Below, in pieces: positions 1 through 8,313 of a stretch of DNA of 64,000 nucleotides. Numbering within the stretch: position 1 is the first letter of the stretch; each line of letters opens with the position of its first letter. Origin of the DNA: Pseudomonas sp. G.S.17. GTDB lineage: Bacteria > Pseudomonadota > Gammaproteobacteria > Pseudomonadales > Pseudomonadaceae. The stretch is from positions 3,283,501 through 3,347,500 of the forward strand of contig NZ_CP151076.1 of the NCBI RefSeq assembly GCF_038096165.1, read 5' to 3'. A program made the translations under genes and the position numbers. The notes under the pieces are model-generated. The model saw only the letters and a program-made list of their open reading frames with translations. It was not told the DNA's origin and ran no database searches.

Positions 1-13
1 AGGGACTATATAG

Positions 14-3000
14 ATGAATTTCTCACAATTTTTTATCTCGCGACCCATCTTCGCGGCAGTACTGTCGCTGATGATTCTGATCGCTGGCGCCATCTCGCTG
101 TTCCAGTTGCCCATCAGTGAATACCCCGAAGTCGTGCCGCCCACTGTGGTAGTGCGCGCCAACTTCCCGGGCGCCAACCCGAAAGTCATCGGTGAAACCG
201 TCGCAGCACCGCTTGAGCAGGCCATTACCGGTGTCGAAAACATGTTGTACATGTCTTCGCAATCCACCGCTGACGGCAAGATCACCCTGACGATCACCTT
301 CGCGCTGGGCACCGATCTGGACAACGCCCAGGTGCAGGTGCAAAACCGTGTGACCCGGACCGAGCCAAAACTTCCCGAGGAAGTCACGCGCATCGGTATC
401 ACGGTGGACAAGGCTTCGCCGGATCTGACGATGGTGGTCCACTTGACCTCGCCGGACAAACGCTACGACATGCTCTACCTGTCCAACTACGCCATCCTTA
501 ATATCAAGGATGAGTTGGCTCGCCTCGGCGGCGTAGGTGATGTGCAGCTGTTCGGCATGGGTGATTACTCGTTGCGGGTCTGGCTGGATCCAAACAAGAC
601 CGCTTCGCGCAATATCACCGCCACCGATGTCGTCAACGCGATTCGCGAGCAAAACCGGCAGGTAGCCGCCGGTCAGCTGGGCGCTCCGCCCTCGCCTTCG
701 GCAACCAGTTTCCAGATGTCGATCAATACCCAAGGCCGTCTGGTCAGCGAGGAGGAATTCGAGAACATCGTGATCCGCGCGGGCGCAGATGGCGAGATTA
801 CCCGGCTGCGTGATGTGGCCCGGATCGAGCTGGGTTCCAACCAATACGCCTTGCGTTCGCTGCTGGATAACCAGCCCGCTGTTGCGATTCCGATTTTCCA
901 ACGCCCTGGCTCCAACGCCATCGACATCTCCAACGGTGTCCGCGCGAAAATGGCCGAGCTGAAAAAAGGCTTCCCGCAAGGGATGGATTACGCCATCGCT
1001 TATGACCCGACGGTGTTTGTCCGGGGTTCTATCGAAGCAGTTATTCATACGCTGTTTGAAGCACTGATCCTCGTGGTTCTGGTAGTCATTCTATTCCTGC
1101 AAACCTGGCGGGCGTCGATCATCCCCTTGGTCGCGGTACCGGTTTCCCTGATCGGCACCTTCGCTGTGATGCACCTGTTCGGCTTTTCGCTCAATGCCTT
1201 GTCGCTGTTCGGCCTGGTACTGGCTATCGGGATCGTGGTCGATGACGCCATCGTGGTGGTGGAAAACGTCGAGCGAAATATCGAACTGGGGCACAACCCC
1301 GTCGAAGCGACCAAGCGCGCCATGCGTGAAGTCACCGGGCCAATCATTGCCACGGCGCTGGTGCTCTGTGCGGTATTTGTGCCAGCAGCCTTTATTTCCG
1401 GGTTGACGGGGCAGTTCTATAAGCAGTTTGCGTTGACGATCGCGATTTCGACCGTGATCTCGGCGTTCAACTCACTGACATTGTCGCCAGCATTGTCTGC
1501 AGTGCTGCTCAAAGCTCACGACGCCCCCAAAGACCGCTTTTCGAAATTCCTTGATCGAATCCTTGGCGGATGGCTGTTCAAGCCTTTCAACCGAGTATTT
1601 GAACGGGCCAGCAAGAGTTACGTAGGCGTCGTCGGGCGCGTGATCCGTGGCAGTGGTATCGCGCTGATTCTCTACGCAGGATTGATGGGGCTGACCTATT
1701 TTGGTTTTGCCACCACGCCAACCGGTTTCGTGCCGCCGCAGGACAAGCAATATCTGGTGGCCTTCGCGCAACTCCCAGATGCCGCAAGCCTTGACCGCAC
1801 TGAAGATGTCATCAAGCGCATGTCGGATATCGCCCTGAAACAGGACGGTGTTGAAAGCGCGATTGCGTTCCCTGGTCTGTCCATCAACGGCTTCACCAAC
1901 AGCCCGAACGCAGGCATCGTGTTTGTGACGCTCAAACCGTTCGACCAACGCAAGGACGCCAGCCAGTCCGCCGGCGCAATTGCCGGAGCGCTGAATGGCA
2001 AATACGGCGCCATTCAAGAGGCCTATATGGCAATCTTCCCGCCGCCACCGGTACAAGGTCTCGGCACCATCGGCGGGTTCCGCCTGCAGATCGAAGACCG
2101 TGGCAACCTGGGTTACGACGAGCTGTACAAAGAAACCATGAACGTGATCGCCAAGAGCCACAACGTTCCTGAGTTGGCAGCGTTGTTCACCAGCTACACC
2201 GTCAACGTGCCACAGGTCGATGCGGCTATTGATCGCGAAAAAGCCAAGACTCATGGGGTTGCCATCAGCGACATATTCGACACCCTGCAGGTTTACATGG
2301 GTTCGCTGTACGCTAACGACTTCAACCGCTTCGGTCGGACCTATCAAGTCAACGTTCAGGCAGAACAACAGTTCCGCCAGGACGCCGATCAGATTGGTCA
2401 GCTTAAAGTCCGCAACAATCTGGGCGAGATGGTCCCGCTGGCGACCTTTATCAACGTGACCAACACCGCAGGTCCGGATCGGGTCATGCATTACAACGGC
2501 TTTATCACCGCTGAGATCAACGGTGCAGCCGCGCCGGGCTACAGCTCGGGCCAGGCTCAGGCAGCCATGGAAAAACTGCTCAAGGATGAACTGCCCAACG
2601 GCATGACCTACGAGTGGACCGAGATTACCTATCAACAAATCCTCTCCGGCAACACGGCGCTGTTGGTGTTCCCGCTCTGCGTACTGTTGGCGTTCCTGGT
2701 GCTGGCGGCGCAATACGAAAGCTGGAGCTTGCCGCTGGCAGTGATCCTGATCGTACCGATGACCCTGTTGTCGGCCATTACCGGGGTGATTCTGACCGGC
2801 AGCGACAACAACATCTTTACCCAGATCGGATTGATCGTACTGGTGGGGCTTGCCTGTAAGAACGCGATTCTGATCGTCGAGTTCGCCAAGGACAAACAAA
2901 GCGAAGGCATGACGCCACTGGCTGCGGTGCTCGAAGCCTGCCGCCTGCGGTTGCGGCCGATTCTGATGACCTCCTTCGCGTTCATTATGGGCGTTGTGCC

Positions 3001-3193
3001 TCTGGTGTTCTCCAGCGGTGCCGGTGCTGAAATGCGCCACGCCATGGGTGTAGCGGTGTTCTCGGGGATGCTCGGTGTGACCTTCTTCGGCTTGTTGCTG
3101 ACCCCAGTATTCTATGTGCTGATCCGCAACTTTGTTGAACGTAAAGAAACCCGCAAGGCTGACAAGGCGCTGAAGCTGGAGACGCATCAATGA
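14..3193 (+). CDS. mexF: RND multidrug efflux permease, MexF-type
   Basis: Inner-membrane HAE1-family RND transporter of 1059 residues, the full length for the family. It exports drugs from membrane and periplasm using proton influx, with a periplasmic adaptor and an outer-membrane channel. The N-terminus has the usual first helix after MNFSQFFISRPIF. A TM4 proton-relay signature (GIVVDDAIVVVENVERN) lies near residue 410 and a TM10 lysine (GLACKNAILIVEFAKD) near 950, with two large periplasmic loops between. The stop overlaps the next gene by 4 bases. The adaptor (mexE) must lie just outside the left edge. Assignment to MexF rather than MexB rests on overall similarity as I recall it and on the OprN-like partner. 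Confidence 0.9.
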   Translation: MNFSQFFISRPIFAAVLSLMILIAGAISLFQLPISEYPEVVPPTVVVRANFPGANPKVIGETVAAPLEQAITGVENMLYMSSQSTADGKITLTITFALGTDLDNAQVQVQNRVTRTEPKLPEEVTRIGITVDKASPDLTMVVHLTSPDKRYDMLYLSNYAILNIKDELARLGGVGDVQLFGMGDYSLRVWLDPNKTASRNITATDVVNAIREQNRQVAAGQLGAPPSPSATSFQMSINTQGRLVSEEEFENIVIRAGADGEITRLRDVARIELGSNQYALRSLLDNQPAVAIPIFQRPGSNAIDISNGVRAKMAELKKGFPQGMDYAIAYDPTVFVRGSIEAVIHTLFEALILVVLVVILFLQTWRASIIPLVAVPVSLIGTFAVMHLFGFSLNALSLFGLVLAIGIVVDDAIVVVENVERNIELGHNPVEATKRAMREVTGPIIATALVLCAVFVPAAFISGLTGQFYKQFALTIAISTVISAFNSLTLSPALSAVLLKAHDAPKDRFSKFLDRILGGWLFKPFNRVFERASKSYVGVVGRVIRGSGIALILYAGLMGLTYFGFATTPTGFVPPQDKQYLVAFAQLPDAASLDRTEDVIKRMSDIALKQDGVESAIAFPGLSINGFTNSPNAGIVFVTLKPFDQRKDASQSAGAIAGALNGKYGAIQEAYMAIFPPPPVQGLGTIGGFRLQIEDRGNLGYDELYKETMNVIAKSHNVPELAALFTSYTVNVPQVDAAIDREKAKTHGVAISDIFDTLQVYMGSLYANDFNRFGRTYQVNVQAEQQFRQDADQIGQLKVRNNLGEMVPLATFINVTNTAGPDRVMHYNGFITAEINGAAAPGYSSGQAQAAMEKLLKDELPNGMTYEWTEITYQQILSGNTALLVFPLCVLLAFLVLAAQYESWSLPLAVILIVPMTLLSAITGVILTGSDNNIFTQIGLIVLVGLACKNAILIVEFAKDKQSEGMTPLAAVLEACRLRLRPILMTSFAFIMGVVPLVFSSGAGAEMRHAMGVAVFSGMLGVTFFGLLLTPVFYVLIRNFVERKETRKADKALKLETHQ

Positions 3194-4584
3194 GCGTAAA
3201 ACTGTTTCTACCGAGCCTGCTGGTTCTGGCTCTGGCCGCCTGCGCTGTCGGACCGGACTACAAAACCCCCGACACGGCCCCGGCCAAAGTCGCGGCGGCC
3301 AGTCAAGGCAATTACGATCGCAGCCATCTGGACGCCATCTGGTGGCAGCAATTCGATGACCCGACCCTGAATAAACTGGTGGCTCAGTCGCTCAACGGCA
3401 ACCGCGAACTGCGCGTGGCCTTCGCCCGACTCAAGGCTGCCCGCGCCATCCGCGACGACGTCAGCAACGACGCCATGCCGGTCATTACCAGCCGGGTCAG
3501 CAGTGACCAGGCCAAAGGGCAACAACCGGGCATCACTGAGCGGCGCGTGCACAGCGAACGTTATGACCTGGGTCTGGACATGGCCTGGGAGATCGACTTG
3601 TTCGGGCGCATCCAGCGTCAATTGGAAGCCAGCAACGCCGATCAGGATGTCGCTGAAGCCAATTTGTACGACCTGCAAATCACGCTGACTGCCGAAGTGG
3701 TTGATGCCTACGGCCAGTTGCGCGGCGCACAGCTTCGCGAACGTATTGCCCGTGACAACCTCAAGAATCAACAGGATTCCCGAGGTGTAACAGCGCAACT
3801 GCGTGATGCAGGCGTAGGCAACGAGCTGGACGTAGTGCGTGCCGATGCGCGACTGGCAGCGGTGGAAGCTACAGTGCCGCAACTGCAGGCCGAGCAGGTC
3901 CGGCAGCGGAACCGGATCGCCACCTTACTGGGTGAGCGGCCGGAAACCCTCAGCGTCGACTTGAGCCCGTCGCAACTGCCAGCCATTTCCAAACAGCTGG
4001 CTATCGGCGATCCAACCCAGGTGCTGCGTCATCGTCCCGATGTGTGGGCCGCCGAACGGCAACTGGCCTCCTCCACAGCACGGATTGGTGTGGAAACTGC
4101 GGATCTGTTCCCGAGAGTCAGCCTCAGCGGATTTCTGGGCTTCACTGCCGGCCGTGGTTCACAGATCGGCTCTTCGGCAGCCAAGGCTTGGGCTTTAGGG
4201 CCTAGCATTACCTGGGCTGCATTCGATCTGGGCAGCGTGCGGGCTCGCATTCGCGGTGCTGATGCCGATGCTGAAGGCGCGCTGGCCAACTACGAGCAAC
4301 AAGTGCTGCTGGCACTGGAAGAATCGGAAAACGCCTTCAGCGACTACGACAAACGCCAGCAACGCCTGCTGTCGATCATTCGCCAAAGCGAGTCGAGTCG
4401 CGCGGCGGCGAACCTGGCCTCGGTTCAATACCGGGAAGGCACCGCAGACTTCCTCGTCCTGCTCGATGCCGAGCGCGAGCGTCTGGCCGCTGAAGACTCT
4501 CAGGCCCAGGCCGAAATCGACCTGTACCGTGGCATCGTCGCGATTTACAAGGCAATGGGCGGTGGCTGGCAACCGCGGGCCTGA
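3190..4584 (+). CDS. oprN: Outer-membrane efflux channel, OprN/NodT family
   Basis: Outer-membrane factor lipoprotein of 464 residues. The lipobox LALAAC puts the acylated cysteine near residue 18. Two duplicated OEP coiled-coil domains follow, with the typical motifs WWQQFDDPTLNKLV near residue 55 and GDPTQVLRHRPDVWAAERQLA near 275. It forms the TolC-like exit duct for the upstream pump. It starts at ATGA inside the mexF stop, so the two are translationally coupled, and it is followed by a strong terminator, so it closes the mexEF-oprN-like operon. Confidence 0.9.
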   Translation: MSVKLFLPSLLVLALAACAVGPDYKTPDTAPAKVAAASQGNYDRSHLDAIWWQQFDDPTLNKLVAQSLNGNRELRVAFARLKAARAIRDDVSNDAMPVITSRVSSDQAKGQQPGITERRVHSERYDLGLDMAWEIDLFGRIQRQLEASNADQDVAEANLYDLQITLTAEVVDAYGQLRGAQLRERIARDNLKNQQDSRGVTAQLRDAGVGNELDVVRADARLAAVEATVPQLQAEQVRQRNRIATLLGERPETLSVDLSPSQLPAISKQLAIGDPTQVLRHRPDVWAAERQLASSTARIGVETADLFPRVSLSGFLGFTAGRGSQIGSSAAKAWALGPSITWAAFDLGSVRARIRGADADAEGALANYEQQVLLALEESENAFSDYDKRQQRLLSIIRQSESSRAAANLASVQYREGTADFLVLLDAERERLAAEDSQAQAEIDLYRGIVAIYKAMGGGWQPRA

Positions 4585-4616
4585 CCCAACGTCAGGTTGC
4601 TGAATAGCTGGATGTG

Positions 4617-4652
4617 AAAGCCCCGCGACTGTCCGGTCGCGGGGCTTTTTTA
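4617..4652 (+). terminator. Rho-independent terminator after oprN
   Basis: A 10-bp GC-rich stem (GCCCCGCGAC / GTCGCGGGGC) with a short loop, followed by six T. It ends the efflux operon. Confidence 0.9.
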
Positions 4653-4719
4653 TGCCACGCCGTTTGACAGTCGGCGATCACTCCCCGAAGCTGCAACCCG
4701 ACATGATTTGGATAACGGT

Positions 4720-5820
4720 ATGCTCAAATCGCCTTTACCAGGTTCTTCCTCTCAGGCAACTGCTCGACGTCGCTGGCTGAAAAGAGGCGCGCTTGCCCTT
4801 CTGCCGATCCTGCTGATTCTCGGATTTCTCGTCTGGCGCGGCTCGCCGTCGAACAACGTCTCGGCCCCGCTGGCTCATACCTATGCCGAAGCCCTCGAGC
4901 AGGCACACAACGGCAAACCAGGCGCCGCTCGCGTGCTCTATCAGCAACTGGCACGAACCGATTTGTCGGACATCCGGCGTGCCAGTCTGTTGGCCGAATT
5001 GGGCAATTACCCCAGTCCCAATGCCCTGAAACTGGTGGATGCCGACCTGCATAACGACTCACCGCTGGTGCGCCAGGCAGCTATCGCAGCGGTCACCACG
5101 CTGGTGTCACCCAGCCAGCGCAGCTTGTTGCTTGGCCCTTTGCTGGATGATCCGGAGTCGGCGGTAAGGTTCAGCGCAATCCGTGCCTTGCTTGGACTTT
5201 CTCCTGATGATCTGGGGCTGTATTACGCAGCGCTGGAAAAAAGCGCCGAAGACTATGCGGTAACTTTGAAAACCGAGCCACCCAGCGTTACCAATCAACT
5301 GCAACTGGCGCGCCTGTCCATGCATCAGGGTCATGCGGCTCAAGCCTTGACCAGCGTGCAGCAAGCAATGACCCTCGAACCGGACAATCTGGACGCCGCC
5401 CTGGCGCAGATTGAGCTGGTGGACAAACAAGGGCAGACCGACAAGGCGCGGCAACTGTTCAGGCAGCTACTCGAGCGGCATCCGCAGTCGGCGCGACTGC
5501 AGCATGCGTTGGGAATGTGGCTGCTGCAGCGCGAGCAGACCGAATTCGCGCTATTGGGGCTGGCCAAGGCTTTGGAGCTGGAGCCGGAAAACAACGATTA
5601 CCGTTATGACCTGGCGGTTGCCCTTCACGATCTGGACCAATTGGAGGCCGCGCAAAAACAATTGATCGAAATTCTCAAGCGTCAGCCAGGAAACCGACGC
5701 GCCCGGGTGTTGCTGATCAATTACTGGAAAGAGAACGGCCAATTACAGATGGTCCAGGTGCTTTTGGCCGAGCTGGAGCAGCAGAATCCGGACGATCCGG
5801 TCTTGCAGCAGGGCTTGTAG
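4720..5820 (+). CDS. Membrane-anchored HEAT/TPR repeat protein
   Basis: About 366 residues. A basic N-terminus (ARRRWLKRG) precedes one transmembrane helix (about residues 23-40), predicting a signal-anchored periplasmic protein. Residues 90-165 look like HEAT-type repeats (DSPLVRQAAIAAVTTL, DPESAVRFSAIRALLGL). From about 195 to the end there are TPR units with alternating A/L pairs (LEPDNLDAALAQIELV, HPQSARLQHALGMWLL). No catalytic motif is visible, so it is probably a scaffold. The ATG at 4720 is chosen; a TTG at 4708 is in frame and neither has a strong ribosome site. It sits alone after the efflux terminator. Confidence 0.75.
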   Translation: MLKSPLPGSSSQATARRRWLKRGALALLPILLILGFLVWRGSPSNNVSAPLAHTYAEALEQAHNGKPGAARVLYQQLARTDLSDIRRASLLAELGNYPSPNALKLVDADLHNDSPLVRQAAIAAVTTLVSPSQRSLLLGPLLDDPESAVRFSAIRALLGLSPDDLGLYYAALEKSAEDYAVTLKTEPPSVTNQLQLARLSMHQGHAAQALTSVQQAMTLEPDNLDAALAQIELVDKQGQTDKARQLFRQLLERHPQSARLQHALGMWLLQREQTEFALLGLAKALELEPENNDYRYDLAVALHDLDQLEAAQKQLIEILKRQPGNRRARVLLINYWKENGQLQMVQVLLAELEQQNPDDPVLQQGL

Positions 5821-6186
5821 CGCTGCGTAAATCCGACCGGGAGTGACCTCTCGATCTTTTCCCGGCGGGCTCTAATATCAGAAATTACTTACGTCTCGCT
5901 TCGCGCAATAACACAAGCTCAGGTAAAAACCGGCAATTGCTCATCAGTCGTTCTTATACTTAATTATCCCCAGACTATTTTCTAACTGAAAAAAAACGTG
6001 CATGATTTACACGCAGCCGATGCAACTACCCTCTCTTCGGGACGGGACTGACAGCCAGCTTTATGTTCATCAAGGCACTGTGCACCTGGTCCCAGGGTAA
6101 TGCGTTTCGCGAGCGAATCAGCCAACCGCTTTTTTCTGGATGCGTTGTTGGCGGGTTACAGCCACTACACTGTCGGAGTATGTTAT
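5821..6186. other. Long AT-rich leader upstream of mvaT-family gene
   Basis: No gene supported. The stretch is markedly A+T-rich compared with its neighbours, which is common for promoters bound by MvaT-family proteins themselves. A TATACT hexamer at 5955-5960 could be a -10 box, but I see no good -35 at correct spacing. Confidence 0.5.
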
Positions 6187-6549
6187 TTGTCTAGACTTGC
6201 CGAGTTTCGAGCAGCAGAAAAAGCCCTTCAAGAGCAGCTGGCACAGCTGGAATCCTTGAAGAACGATGCCGGACTAAAAAAGGAGATTGAATTCGAGCAG
6301 AAACTCCAGGGCTTGATGAGCAGCTATGACAAGGGCCTGCGTGACATCATCGCAATCCTCGACCCTAGAGGCTCTTCCGCCCAGGCCGCCCCTGCCGGGC
6401 CCAAGCGCCGCCGGGCCCGAGTGATCAAGGTTTATCAAAACCCTCACACGGGCGAACTGATCGAAACCAAAGGTGGAAACCACCGCGGTCTGAAGTCCTG
6501 GAAAGAACAATACGGTATTGATACCGTCGATTCATGGCTTCGCGCTTGA
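6187..6549 (+). CDS. MvaT/MvaU-family H-NS-like xenogeneic silencer
   Basis: Nucleoid protein of 120 residues. The N-terminal half (MSRLAEFRAAEKALQEQ onward) is the coiled-coil oligomerisation region with the family signature FEQKLQGLM...GKSLRDIIALLDP-like (here YDKGLRDIIAILDP). A basic linker (PKRRRARVIKVY) and the C-terminal AT-hook-like DNA-binding domain (KGGNHRGLKSWKEQYG) follow. The open frame extends upstream to 6100, but family alignment and GGAG at 6175-6178, 8 bases before, place the start at the rare TTG 6187. Such proteins coat AT-rich horizontally acquired DNA. Which paralogue (MvaT, MvaV, TurA or TurB) it is cannot be told. Confidence 0.88.
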   Translation: MSRLAEFRAAEKALQEQLAQLESLKNDAGLKKEIEFEQKLQGLMSSYDKGLRDIIAILDPRGSSAQAAPAGPKRRRARVIKVYQNPHTGELIETKGGNHRGLKSWKEQYGIDTVDSWLRA

Positions 6550-6566
6550 GCGAAACCATTGAATAT

Positions 6567-6593
6567 AAAAAGCCCTGCTCTGCAGGGCTTTTT
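6567..6593 (+). terminator. Terminator after mvaT-family gene
   Basis: Stem AAGCCCTGC / GCAGGGCTT with a 3-base loop and a T tail. Confidence 0.88.
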
Positions 6594-6900
6594 ATTGACG
6601 TCAATGAATAGCACCCAATACATCGGCGGTATCGAGTACAGCAAGCGGTGCCAGTGAGCGTTCAATTTCGTTCAATACCGTTTCATTATGTTAGAACTAT
6701 CGTATTAGTCCCTTCGCATGTCTGACTCTATTTAGCGATGATTACCGAGCGCGGAATTCAGCTTCCGGAATTTTTAAATATCGGTTCGTTATGAGCGGCG
6801 GCCTGATAGAAATTCAGGATATAAAAAATGAAAATCTTCAGTTGCTTCGTTTTAATCTGTCGGAAACTTCTGATTTTTAAGCGTCCCCTCATCCGAATTT
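6594..6900. other. AT-rich intergenic stretch without supported gene
   Basis: No ORF with a ribosome site. A 29-codon frame from ATG 6791 lacks a Shine-Dalgarno sequence. The region lies between converging genes and is AT-rich, with possible MvaT binding. Confidence 0.4.
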
Positions 6901-6997
6901 TGAATGAAGGGTTCACGAATTTTTCACACCCGGTGTCTCAGGATAGAGGCTGCTAAAGGATTAGCGCCCCAATGCCCGCTTCGGCGGGCTTCTTTTT
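6900..6997 (+). ncRNA. Candidate small RNA with GGA hairpins and its own terminator
   Basis: A perfect terminator (GCCCGC-TTCG-GCGGGC, 6974-6989, then TTCTTTTT) reads rightward although the only upstream gene already has its own terminator. Just before it are two small hairpins exposing GGA: CTC-AGGATA-GAG (6937-6948) and GCTAA-AGGA-TTAGC (6952-6965). Hairpin-loop AGGA is the RsmA/CsrA recognition element, so this may be the 3' part of a Pseudomonas regulatory RNA. The 5' end and promoter are not identified, so the left boundary is arbitrary. Confidence 0.45.
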
Positions 6998-7021
6998 GCC
7001 TGAAATTTGTCCCGGTCGCGC

Positions 7022-7573
7022 CTACTGACTGCCGCCGAGGCGCACGCCATCGCGGATTCGCGTGGCTTCGTCCTTGGTCGCTGCATAACCCTCTGCGGAA
7101 CCCGCGTAGGAAAGCGACCAGGCCATGTCCTTGCTGGCCGCCGCAACCAACGTTTGAGTCATCACATGCACCCCGTTCTGGGTAATCGTACAGGTCGTCT
7201 CTAGAGCGGGTACCTGGCTCAAGGTGCTCTGCCGGGTTCGGGTACAAACGCTCTGGAATCCACTGCGGGCAAACATCACCTGAATAGCCTTGCGCATTTC
7301 CAGCAAAACACCCTCCACGTTTACCTGATGCCCGGCTACCAGAGTCGATTGCGTCAACTCCATAACCATCATCGGATTGCCCGCCTGATCGTTCTTGACC
7401 GCTCGTTGTCTTAACTGCGCAGCGGGCTTGCCAGTGGCGTCTGCTTCGGGAGGCATGGATTCAATCTGCCACCCTTCAGGCCAGGTGATCATGGCATCGT
7501 TCGCCTGAACGAAGCCTGAAGCGAACAACAGGCAAAGGCCCGCCATTGATACGCGGTATAACCGGATAAACAT
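7022..7573 (-). CDS. Exported protein, probably DUF4946 family
   Basis: 183 residues with a clear Sec signal peptide (MFIRLYRVSMAGLCLLFASGFVQA, cleavage near residue 24). The mature part begins with a WPEGWQIE segment and contains two cysteines (SVCTRTRQ and LETTCTITQ) that may pair in the periplasm. No catalytic motif is recognised. The open frame runs further upstream, but this ATG with GGA about 12 bases before it gives the signal peptide. The family name is from memory. It is a single gene, convergent with the mvaT side. Confidence 0.65.
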   Translation of the reverse strand: MFIRLYRVSMAGLCLLFASGFVQANDAMITWPEGWQIESMPPEADATGKPAAQLRQRAVKNDQAGNPMMVMELTQSTLVAGHQVNVEGVLLEMRKAIQVMFARSGFQSVCTRTRQSTLSQVPALETTCTITQNGVHVMTQTLVAAASKDMAWSLSYAGSAEGYAATKDEATRIRDGVRLGGSQ

Positions 7574-7726
7574 GATGGCCGTTTTCCACAAGGCATGAGC
7601 CGGAAATTCTGACGCGCAACGCCGCCCTGAACAAGAGCGGTGACGGCCTGTCCATCGGGCATTTGGCAATCTGGTGACACGCCCCGTATCATTTCACCCA
7701 TTGCGAACATTCAACCGGAGCTATCC

Positions 7727-8248
7727 ATGAGCCTGCAAGCACTCAACACCTTTCCCGGCGTAACGGCCGAGCCGGAAGCCGCGACTCAGCAATTCGTGTT
7801 CAATCACACGATGCTGCGTGTCAAAGACATCACCGCATCGCTGGATTTCTACACCCGGGTGCTGGGCTTCAGCCTGGTGGAGAAACGCGATTTCCCTGAA
7901 GCCGAATTCAGTCTGTACTTCCTGGCACTGGTGAACAAGGCGCAGATCCCGGCCGACGACGCCCAGCGCAATCAGTGGATGAAGTCGATCCCCGGCATCC
8001 TGGAACTGACCCACAACCACGGCACGGAAAACGATCCGGCGTTCGCCTATCACAACGGCAACACCGATCCGCGCGGTTTCGGCCACATCTGCATCTCGGT
8101 GCCGGACGTTCACGTTGCCTGCGCTCGCTTCGAGACACTTGGCGTGGACTTCCAGAAACGCCTGGCTGACGGCCGTATGAACAGCCTCGCGTTCATCAAG
8201 GATCCGGATGGCTATTGGGTAGAGATCATCCAGCCAGCGCCGCTGTGA
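7727..8248 (+). CDS. gloA: Lactoylglutathione lyase (glyoxalase I)
   Basis: Cytosolic glyoxalase I, 173 residues, converting the methylglyoxal-glutathione hemithioacetal to S-lactoylglutathione. The four metal ligands are visible: H27 (FNHTMLRVKD), E93 (LELTHNHG), H120 (GFGHICISV) and E166 (WVEIIQP). The length and the insertion around residues 75-90 fit the longer eukaryote-like class common in Pseudomonas. The start at 7727 is set by CCGGAG six bases upstream; the frame is open further left. It is monocistronic and shares a bidirectional terminator with ahpF. Confidence 0.93.
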   Translation: MSLQALNTFPGVTAEPEAATQQFVFNHTMLRVKDITASLDFYTRVLGFSLVEKRDFPEAEFSLYFLALVNKAQIPADDAQRNQWMKSIPGILELTHNHGTENDPAFAYHNGNTDPRGFGHICISVPDVHVACARFETLGVDFQKRLADGRMNSLAFIKDPDGYWVEIIQPAPL

Positions 8249-8262
8249 TGCGCTGAAATGAC

Positions 8263-8297
8263 AAAAGGCCCCATGATTGCTCATGAGGCCTTTTTTT
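8263..8297. terminator. Bidirectional terminator between gloA and ahpF
   Basis: Stem AAAGGCC-C-CATGA...TCATG-A-GGCCTTT with T runs on both strands, placed between converging genes. Confidence 0.85.
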
Positions 8298-8313
8298 GCC
8301 TTGCCGATGAGTA

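Noticed and set aside
23..3190. Long minus-strand frames opposite mexF
   Set aside because: They mirror a strongly conserved coding frame, have no ribosome sites and give Arg/His-rich low-similarity proteins: shadow ORFs of GC-rich DNA.
6791..6880. 29-codon ORF in the AT-rich gap
   Set aside because: No Shine-Dalgarno sequence; probably chance.
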